From the NCBI GenBank assembly GCA_014529385.2, contig CM043966.1:100669587-100733586 (forward strand): DNA of 64,000 nucleotides. Reading direction: 5' to 3'. A program made the position numbers and the translations under genes. The stretch's first letter is position 1, and the number at the start of each line of letters is the position of its first letter. Origin of the DNA: Adiantum capillus-veneris. Taxonomy: Eukaryota > Streptophyta > Polypodiopsida > Polypodiales > Pteridaceae. Below, one piece after another: positions 55,551 through 64,000 of this stretch. The notes under the pieces were generated by a model, which searched no databases, was not told where the DNA came from, and saw only the letters and a list, made by a program, of their open reading frames with translations.

Positions 55551-58435
55551 ATTTGCAAGTAATATCATGCAAGTGTTAATTATCAACCAACCAATAAGAC
55601 TTTGAAAGATCTTATATGTTTAATAGAATAATCTTTGCTGCAAAGTTGAATAAAGTATGTTCATCTCCACAATCAATTTTGGATTTATTAGTATAATCCA
55701 CTCACCATTGTGAGTTTTGAACAAAAATAAAAAATAAAAATCTCTCGAGCAGTACAAAAACTAGAATTGAAATGTACATTATGCTTGTCTTAACAGTAGT
55801 TCTATAATTGGAGACTGTGCTGAGACACTAAAGTGTCCTATTTCCCCAACAACTTGTCATAGCTATTTGATGAAGCTAGGAAAAAGATTTATAGGTCATG
55901 TTTATGCCTTACGTCAGCTACTATGAGGTGAAAAAAATAGCCAAATTTTAATTTTGCCAAAGTTAATACCATGCTAAGATTATGATGACAAGTTTTAAGA
56001 TGGGGGAATCATTAAAACCCACTGTAATTTCAACATTGAACATAACATCTCATCAAAATAAGATTTTGCATAGATTTCATGGTTTATGGATAGGAAAAAA
56101 CTTATTATAACAAAAAATTGAACTTCATAGCTTAGTTTTATTAGATCAATTTTTTGTCATTAAAAAAAACCCAAATCTCAAAAATTTTGACAAAGAGAAA
56201 AATTTTGGTCTTTCAAGGCCTTTTTCATTAAGATGATGACATTATGGGGCAAAACTTTAGGGTCTAAAATTTATCTATAGGCCAATATTTTTCAAGGTTT
56301 CAATGTCACATGCATTTGTAATTTAAGTTCATGTAAAAAAAAATTAGTGTGTATTTTCTTGCAAAACAGACATTGCTATGAAACATTGATGAAAGTGTGC
56401 ATATATATTTCTTGCATAAGAGGCATTCGTATACAAAGAAGTAACATAAGTGAGCAAGTCCAAAAGTGGACTTTATTCTAAGGCTCACCTTTGCTAAATG
56501 AAATGTACCAAATTCAACACGCATAGCTTTTGGCTTATGATATTAATAACCAAATGTGGCTTGCATAACCAACAAATAGTACCATATTACATTGGTTGAT
56601 TCCATGCACCCTCCTCTCTTTTTTCTTAGACCACAGTAAAAGTTTTAATGAAACATCGACTGCGATTTTACATAGGTGCTTTTCATAAGTGCATTTACTT
56701 GTTTTTTGTCAAAAGCGCTTCGGTGAGCTTGATTTTAATTAATCACAAAATGTTAGAAAAATCCCTTACAGAGGGTTTTCCCAAAAAAAAGACATCAATA
56801 GGTTCTGGTCCAAAAAGTGGTCTGCAAGCAAATGGAGATAAGTAATATCTAGAAGGCCAAATGCGAAGAGAGAGACAAAGTTTTCCTATGGATTCATGTC
56901 CATGGGAGATAAGGTTAAAGCGAAAGGCTTAAACAAAGGCACTTGTGTCAGATGCAAGCACCCCCATAAGTTCATTTACTATTGAGGTTGTGTACAAAAG
57001 TGAGAGATTAAAATTTTTATAAGTAATTTGAATAACATTCTTTAAGTTTGCAAAATCATTTCTTGTGATGTTTTCTAAATTCCACGAAGCACTTGATTTA
57101 TGTTTATGAAACTTGAAAAGGACACTAAAGTGTCCTTTTTGGTACCATACTAGAGTTAAGAATATGTAGAGGTCACTACTGCTACCTTATGCCATCATAG
57201 ATGTACCCCCTCTTCCTCTCTTTCTCCACCCACCTGCTTGCTTGCTTGAGATTTTCTTACTCCTTCTACATTTGCAATGCAACAGTAAGCATGGGGAGCA
57301 CACAATCCCCATGATTGACCCTTGGGAGTCCCCCAGGTTGACAAAGTAGCAAAATTGAATACCAAGGTGGAACTATACGTAAAATACAATATGTATTCAG
57401 TACGTTAGCTACAAAGTCTTGTATGGATTGAGGCTTTAGGTATGTACAAATATGCACCATTGGTAAAAATACCTTAACAAATAGAGAAAAATAGGAATTT
57501 TGCAATAATAAACATTTAAATTATCACTCCATAGATAATTAGACAAGCAATCTACCTAACGTAAATATAAATCAAGTGAATTTTCACTTACGACTTGTGG
57601 GCTAAAAAATTGCAGAATACCCATTACCATGTACACACACTTCAAACACAATATCCGCCATGTATGATGATAAAATTTCAAATTACAATACCACAAAGCA
57701 TCAATCAATCAATGCTCATTGCCAAGACTACACCCTAAATCCCAATAAACCGGTGTTCAATCTCCTTTGCATCCTCTACAAGAGTGCTTGATTATAATTT
57801 ATGCTCCACACTAAAGGGGGCTTCAAACTCTAGTACAAGGCCTAAAAGAAACCTTTTCCACATAACAAAATTCATAGAGACAATAAGACTTGAGGAAGAA
57901 CTCGGGCGGGGGGGGGGGGGGGGGGGGGACGTACGAAACCTATTCATATGGTACTACTCATACTATATGGATGTACCATACAGATGGGATCAATACGTAC
58001 GTATGGGTCTACCTTATTAAGTACTCACCCTCCAATTCACTACTTCATTTGCCACTAGATGGGGCATCTAGTGAGAATATCTTGTCTATCTCAGGGCCCC
58101 CAGACTGATTCATAGAGCCAACAAACTTAAGCAACAAAAGCTTCTTTAGCCACTCCTATGCATCGACCTTGATAGCACATGTGGATATGTTTGTTCGGAC
58201 AAACCACAGGGGTTGGTAGGTTAAGTACCTTCAGTCTTAAGCCAGTGGACGACCACCACAACACTGGGTTCCCATGTACAACCATTTTGACACCTTAGGA
58301 TGCCTGGAGCACTTCATGTAGGATAATACTTCCACTGCATACCAACCTCATCTAACCCTTTTGGGTAGTGTTCCCCCCTTCCCATAATAACCTTCTACAT
58401 TGGAACCCGACCAACTTCATATTTCCCTCACCACT
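55551..58435. other. AT-rich host-like sequence without a gene
   Basis: No convincing ORF, RNA gene or element end was found in this 2.9 kb. The expected upstream exons of the kinase are absent. The only distinct feature is the G run at 57908-57928. Confidence 0.5.
57908..57928 (+). repeat. Poly-G run of 21 bases
   Basis: Twenty-one consecutive G residues follow CTCGGGC. Such a run could form a quadruplex and is also a common place for sequencing length errors. Confidence 0.9.
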
Positions 58436-59216
58436 TGTGGGACGGGTGTCTAACCTCACTCCTATCTTATTGTAGACGTAGCGAGAACCACGAATATAAT
58501 TGTCAATCCATGGGACGAAGCTGACTCGACTAGTGCATAGAGGCTACAAGAGGTTATGAAACTTCTAGGACATGTTTATAAGACATAAGCACACATACTT
58601 ATGGTCTCAAATCTCGCTTTAGGTCAAGTGTAAAAATCACGATTATTAACAGCAGTGAGTTTTTGACCTAGTCATTTTCGACCCAGAATGCATCTAAATG
58701 CTTAGCAATGATGTCCCAATACCCCACCTATACTTAGTTTATGATTTTGAAGCTTAAATTCCTACTTATAATAATATTAGGCGGCGGGTCGGCGACACCA
58801 AAAGCTACGGATTATGATGAAATGTTTATGTCAATGCATAGAGCTCTTACCTGCATTGCAACGCAACAAAAGGCACTACAATGTGACAACCGGGGAGGGA
58901 TTCGGAAGTGCGAGAAGGAGAGAAGTGATTGCCGTTAGCTCACGCTGTGTTTCTATTATCCAAAACTTACAAAATACTTACAAAAATTGGCTTTTATACC
59001 TTAGCCAAGGTTTTTGTGGTCAAAACTAATAATCTGGGAGCTCTAACTAAAGACAAGTTGATACAATTTGGAAACTTGTAGCCCCGGCTCATCAAACATT
59101 GTTTATCTAGAAAGTAGGAGTTACAACATTCTCGGTTCATCAAAATAATAAGTGTTTTTACAATAAGAGCTCCGGAAAATGTTATCCTAGTTATCTGAGT
59201 TAGCTTGCTGCTAACA
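58436..59216 (-). repeat. 3' LTR of D2
   Basis: This 781-bp sequence matches 52121-53033 with moderate divergence and one gap of about 130 bp. On the minus strand it starts TGTTAGCAGC right after the polypurine tract and ends CCCACA. A TATA-type box TATAAAAG lies at 58991-58998 and a half near-palindrome at 58633-58650. Confidence 0.88.
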
Positions 59217-59218
59217 TT

Positions 59219-59230
59219 CCCCCCCTCTTC
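59219..59230 (-). other. Polypurine tract of D2
   Basis: On the minus strand GAAGAGGGGGGG precedes AA and the LTR start TGTTAG. This shows that 58436-59216 is a 3' LTR and that the body of D2 lies to the right. Confidence 0.85.
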
Positions 59231-59386
59231 GACTGTGTCTTCCCTTGACACAACTTCATGGACTGGAGTAGTCTTCAGGTTGACGGCTGGTGAGGTGGTA
59301 TTTAAGCATTCTGAAAATCTTATATAACATGGCACATGAGAGGTCAAGAAGGCTCTTGAAGGAATTCATGGCGCCCGTTAGGGTTT

Positions 59387-61422
59387 TCACCATGTATTCC
59401 TCTGTTGCCGGTCCCTGTTCAACCATGTCGGTCTCTTCTTTTTTAGTGCTTCAAATGATTGCCATGTCCTTACCCATGGTACAGGACAGAATGTTGGGTC
59501 TTTTTGTAGTGCTGCAGATGCTCTTGTGAACCGAATGAGATATCTCGGATTCTTGTTCAACCAACTCTTTCTCCACTTGGGGTGGACATCCTTTGATCTT
59601 TTTACCTGCATATCTGTGTATACTCTTTCTTTCACCTGTAGTAGCTCTACTTTGATCAAAGGGTATGGCAATGATTGCTGATGCCACTGAGCATTGATTT
59701 GGTTGGGAGTGAGTTGAGTTACATTGACCGAGTGGAGAACTCTCAACTCCCAATCCATCGTTGCTTTCTATTTAGCATCCGTTTCTTGGGTAATCTGTTC
59801 CTTTAGTGCATCTTCCTCAGCTTTAGAAATCTGGACCATGGGCCCTTGATCAGCACCAGTGAGTGATACTTGAAAATCCTCATTTCCTTCTAGTCCTTCT
59901 GTCGGCTGTGTTTCCATCTCAACAAAAGAGACTAAGGAAATGTCGACAGTTGGTTTCTCCAAGGGACCTGCTTCTTCCTGTTTCTTTGGTTGTCCCTCTC
60001 TCAGCATCTAACTGACTCTTTTTACTCTGCTATCTCTTTGAGCAGTTTCTCTTCTCATTGTATCCGCATCAGTGCAAGGTCTCTTCTTTGTGATTGCTCT
60101 AGATTCAACTCTAGCTCAAGATCCTTGTTTCTTTTTTCCAAAGTCTTATAGACTTCATCTGTACCTTTTAAGCGACATCAAGATTTTCCCTTATCTGTCT
60201 CAAAAATGTTGCTTGATCATTAATCCTTTGCTCAGAGTATTACATAGAAGCGTTCTCTACATTGAGATGCACTTGGATCTTTTGTACTGAGATAGAGTGG
60301 TGATTAGGAGTTCATCTGTTACCTGTGTCAACTGTTGATCTTTGGTCTTGTAGGCATCGGATAACTTGGTTAGAAGTTCTCCCTACTCCTCCATTTCTTT
60401 CTGCTGCTTCTCGTTTGCAAGCTGGTGTTGTTCGGCTTCTGTTTTCAGCTCTTTGACTTGTCTTTATAGATATGAGATTATGTTCATCCTGTCATCTAGC
60501 TCTCCCTGTAGAGCATCGATGACTAGCTCAAGATCTCTAGCCTTAGCACTGCGACTAAGTGCTGTTGTTCGCATTTTTTTGGTCATCACCTGCATCTGCT
60601 TGGCATATTCATTGACTTGTATGATGACTTCATCGTTTGTTTCCCATTCTTCAGACTCTATAGACTGTCTAGATGTTTCAGCCATTTCGGTTTGTGGCTC
60701 CTTGGGTGGTGCTGTGGTGGCTGCTTGTGGTTGCGGTGGGGGTTCTACTTCTCCTTGAGGCATTGCGATTGCCTCGGCTGCTTCTGCTGCTTGAGGCTTT
60801 GTGGATGCCTCTATTGTTTCTTGTTGGGTGTTCATAGAAGGTTCAACTCTAGTTTGTTTGGTTTCTTTTGGCTGCTCAAAACTGGCTGCTGCCTATGGTT
60901 CAGGCTCTTTTTCTTTGGCTTCCTCGCCCTCATTGGGTTTAGCTGTTGGTGAAGTGCAAGGGCTTGGCATTGAATGGTCTGCCTACTCTATAGCGGGTGA
61001 GGTGGGCTTCGGAAACATCTCTCCTTGGTCGTGATGTGCCTTGATTTATTTCGTAGCCTCCGCTTGTCTTTGTTGTTTGGCCGCTTCTTCCCTTGCTTTC
61101 CTCTCAACTTCTTGAGCTTCTTTCAACTTTAGGGATTCTGCTTCCGCATACATGCATTCAAGAAATTTTGTAGGATCCTCTGCTTATTTCCTTGCAGAGT
61201 TTTTGGTTCTGGGTCCCCTTATCTCTCTTGGAACCCACCTTACCTGGTCCTCACGTGCACCTTTCCAGGTTCTCTTTCAAACCTTGCCTTCTTTTGCTGA
61301 GGTTCCTCTTGATGTGCAGCTACAACTTTCTTCTTCATTTCTTTAATTCTGACCCTTCTCTCCTCATTGTCCGAGCTCTCACTACTATGAGCTTCGTGGG
61401 AGCTTTCGGTAGATTCCTCATC
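59387..61422 (-). pseudogene. C-terminal, coiled-coil part of the D2 unknown ORF
   Basis: Open frames 60464-60835, 59768-60007 and 59387-59758 follow one another on the minus strand with stops and shifts between. The first is Gln/Ala/Pro-rich and then strongly helical (AKQMQVMTKKMRTTALSRSA, ELVIDALQGELDDRM). Frames before and after it are also Glu/Lys/Gln-rich, which suggests a long coiled coil. The final part is basic with DWELRVLHSVNVTQL and PRYLIRFTRASAALQ. It ends some 150 bp before the polypurine tract. No known family was recognised. Confidence 0.45.
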
Positions 61423-62217
61423 TTACTTATAAACTCTCTTTGATGAATGTGTGGTTCTGGGAGAAGGTTGTGTAGACACAATCCATGTGTTTTGATCTGG
61501 GACTAGCGGCAAATTGTTGGCCATGCCAATAGCATGAGATGCTATTCTCGTCAGCACTTCAAGCGCGCCCAAATAGGTGATTTTGTCTTCTTTCTTGGTG
61601 CCTTTCAGTGTTGTGAGCACATCCTGTGCATGATCAACTAGATGCCTGGTTGTTGACTTCAACACTTGGGTGAAGGTGGTCACAATCGCATGGTTTGGGG
61701 TGGTGTACCGTGGTGGTCTCTTTGATAAAAAGTGGAAGTGTTGATGGTATAGACGAGCTGGTTCTTCCACTTGCCTTTGAATGAGGTCGGCAAAAGTTGC
61801 AACATCAATCTCCTTGGTGAATGTGCCTGCTGTCTTTCTGTCTTGGGCCCGCATTGTCATCCCTTCAGTCGGCAGCTTTAGTGCCTCGGCCACAATCTCT
61901 TTTGTGATCACTACTTCAACTTTCTGCCCTTGTTGGTCGGTGATTTGGACTGACCCATCTTCTTTGATTATAGACAATAGTTTGTATGCTTTGTGGAAAT
62001 TTGTGCCGCATGGTTCGTTGTCAAAGAACTCCCTGAGGCCCAACCTTTTGTTGGCTTCTTTTGTGTCTGGCTTGGCAGCTACATCATATATTTCTTTTGG
62101 TAGCATTTGCAGTTCCACTTGGTGTCCTTCTTCGCTGTTAAACCTGCCTGTGAAAACCATGGTGTTGTTTTCTTCAAGCTGTTCTCTTGATAAGTATGTT
62201 GCCTTGGCCGTCTTCAC
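61423..62217 (-). CDS. N-terminal part of the D2 unknown ORF (conserved in D1)
   Basis: A 265-codon open stretch contains KTAKATYLSREQLEENN, a region with RLGLREFFDNEPCGTNFHKA and VEVVITKEIVAEALKLP, then DRKTAGTFTKEIDVATFADL and a C-terminal segment with ILTRIA-like helices. It has no in-frame ATG at its start; the frame runs upstream to an ATG near 62284 but crosses a stop after NKLH. D1 has the same protein without that stop. It looks like a folded, mainly helical domain of about 230 residues followed by an acidic Ser-rich hinge. I do not recognise it. Its place between leader and 3' LTR suggests a product carried by the element rather than host sequence. Confidence 0.55.
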   Translation of the reverse strand: MKTAKATYLSREQLEENNTMVFTGRFNSEEGHQVELQMLPKEIYDVAAKPDTKEANKRLGLREFFDNEPCGTNFHKAYKLLSIIKEDGSVQITDQQGQKVEVVITKEIVAEALKLPTEGMTMRAQDRKTAGTFTKEIDVATFADLIQRQVEEPARLYHQHFHFLSKRPPRYTTPNHAIVTTFTQVLKSTTRHLVDHAQDVLTTLKGTKKEDKITYLGALEVLTRIASHAIGMANNLPLVPDQNTWIVSTQPSPRTTHSSKRVYK

Positions 62218-62278
62218 TGAACTTGGGTCTAGCTAGTGCAACTTGTTCTTCTGGGACACCCTTTTCTTGGCCTTCTCG

Positions 62279-64000
62279 GCAGCTTGCATTGCTCATGTTA
62301 GGAGAATACAGTGCCAAAGTTAGAAAATTCTACAAATTCTACTTTAAAATGCTCTCGAGTCTGAATTGCTGACAAATTGAGTCCAATTTGCTTCAAATCA
62401 ATTTTGGAGCATGCATAGATGCATAAAAACATGTAAAGATCAACATCATACAGTTCATATAAAAAATTACAACAGAAGTAAATAATTGCGATTTACAACT
62501 GGGGATTTTTTCCAACTTTTTGCATTTTTGACATCATATGCTTGAAACATATAGCATTTAGGTGCTCTGAGTGAAGTGTGGGCCCAATTGAGTGTAATGG
62601 GTGGAAATGGTGTCAAACTTAGGCTTCCAATCTCTGAAACTGTAGATATTAAGGGATTTTGAGTTTTTGAGATCTAAATTTGTTCAAATTTGGTCAGTGG
62701 ACTTGGGACATCATGTGCTTTGGTCCCATAAGGTCAAAGTTGCAATTTTCCCCCATTTTGGCAAGAAAGTAAATAATTGCGATTATTAACTTTTTCATCA
62801 ACATGTTTATTTTTTGTTGCAACTTGGTTCTAGGCATGATGTAGACTCTATGTATGAGATATGGGGTGCTTTCGATCAAAAAATGTGACAGATAACTCAA
62901 AAATTGGATTGGAAAGACTTCTTTGCGTTTTTTGACAATTTCCAAGGTTTCCTTGATCATTTTGGCTCATAATTGAAATATGGCATGCAATAGATATGTA
63001 CAAGTGATAGGTGAAGTAAAGGTATCATTTTCAAGCCAAAAAATCACAAAAGTAAATAACCGCGATTATTTACAACAGTCAATTTTTTTTTGTTAAACTT
63101 AACAATTTTTGACCTAGACATATTCAATACATCTAAAACAAGTCCTAAAATGAATTCGGTAAAGTTTTGTCGTGTCGGCATCACATCGTTCTTTGTCGAC
63201 TTTGAAATCACCGATTTTTGTGACTTGATGGCCTGTGGAGTTGGTTAGTCACTTTTGAGGCTTTGGACTTGTCCGTTTCATAGTCTTGATGCTACCCATT
63301 TAGTTTTGGTCCATTTGGAGTCAGTTTGACTTCGTATGTCAAATTTGACACTTTGTAGCCTTCGAGATGTTTTCTGCTGTTCGAGATCTTGCCTTGATAG
63401 TTTTCATGAAACCGTCCATGTACATTGTGTATAGACCCAGTCTATAAGCTGTTTGTGGAGTCAAGATCCAATTCTGGCATCTGGAAAAAACCTAGATTTT
63501 CTACTTGGGACCCCCCTTGATCCCTGCCGAATGGTCATCTGGTGATATAGAAGTGTTTTATTATATAGGGGCATGCTACAGTTCAAGTCTCGTCCAATTT
63601 GGTTGAGCTGACACGCCGCTATGGTCAATTTTAGGTCGTAGGACTTCATGCACTGTTGGGTTTCTAGGGTTTTTTTCTTGAGCCTAGACTTGCTACCGAC
63701 CATATAGAATTGATTATCGATAAGCTTAGAACTTACCCCTCATGTCTCGTGTGAGATGGCGCTGTAAACGGGCGACAGTGGACTCCGAAAATCACACGCA
63801 AAGAAGGTCGAGAGCTCTTTTCTCCAAGGGCGACCAGTGGAAATGAGGTGATTTTGGAATACCTTGGATATCTATACTTTGACTTCCAAAACTATTTTTC
63901 CTCAAATTTTCCTATTAGTCCTACTAGGCTATGAAAACTATGTTAGACTCAAAAATTTCCTCAATCTGATTCCGGTAGCTCATTCTGCAAGAATTTGCGA
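62279..64000 (-). repeat. Leader repeat array of D2
   Basis: Near-palindromes lie at 62478-62496, 62769-62790 and 63052-63073, spaced 291 and 283 bp, the same as in D1. After 63105 the leader is unique, non-coding, and collinear with 22122-22980. No gene is seen. Confidence 0.7.

Larger units (their letters stand above)
58436..64000 (-). mobile_element. D-family LTR element copy 2 (D2), 5' end outside the window
   Basis: On the minus strand the order is leader repeats (64000 to 62345), an unknown ORF (62280 to 59360), a polypurine tract and a 3' LTR (59216 to 58436). The LTR is homologous to that of X, but the coding region holds no gag, protease, RT, RNase H or integrase motif. The left flank CCACT has no counterpart beside the X LTR, so D2 is an independent insertion. 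The part beyond 64000 is unseen, so gag-pol further upstream cannot be excluded. Confidence 0.75.

Noticed and set aside
52121-59216. A single LTR element bounded by the two homologous LTRs
   Set aside because: Primer site lies left of the left LTR and polypurine tract right of the right LTR, and flanking bases differ, so they belong to two different elements.

Overview
This is plant nuclear DNA, almost entirely nested transposable elements. The grounds are Ty3/gypsy elements of the type that carries a second, archaeal-type RNase H, a Tnt1-like Copia element, a CACTA (En/Spm) transposon with a six-exon TNP2 transposase, and a leftover C-terminal exon of a plant receptor-like kinase. Nothing prokaryotic was seen. 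The species cannot be named from the sequence; a vascular plant with a large, repeat-rich genome fits best. No intact host gene is present.

Layout. (1) 1-12387: a Ty3/gypsy fragment (A, minus strand) is split by a complete 11-kb Tat-type gypsy element (B, 1359-12338, minus strand, LTRs of about 2.58 kb, target duplication GTAG). (2) 12388-13125: unassigned DNA with a possible SINE head. (3) 13126 to about 23090: an element of an undescribed-looking family (D1, minus strand) with one long ORF unlike gag or pol, followed by a leader of roughly 285-bp degenerate repeats. It is split by an apparently intact CACTA transposon (14891-22121, target duplication TTT) carrying a TNP2 transposase and a TnpA-like gene. 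(4) About 23090-53033: a large gypsy element (X, minus strand) interrupted three times: by a coding-free LTR element G (23970-30725, duplication CTTTG), by a gypsy element C of the same family as A (34358-40164, duplication TTCTT), and by a Copia element E (45479-50260, duplication TTTTG). X keeps its 5' LTR and a tRNA-Asp-type primer site at the right. (5) 53034-58435: the only host-like stretch, with a kinase exon remnant, microsatellites and a 21-bp G run. (6) 58436-64000: a second member of the D family (D2, minus strand) with its 3' LTR, polypurine tract, unknown ORF and repeat leader; it runs off the window.

How the parts relate. D2 has an LTR homologous to the LTR of X, yet its coding region is an unrelated coiled-coil-rich ORF. 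The simplest reading is a non-autonomous partner mobilised by X-type enzymes. Both families carry the near-palindrome TAAATAATCGCGATTATTTA in leader DNA and, in half form, in the LTR. The CACTA element is the only one here whose enzyme gene appears undamaged; its ends carry dense inverted arrays of GCGTCGCTA, the expected targets of its TnpA-like protein. All pol genes of the retroelements are broken by stops, frameshifts or deletions.
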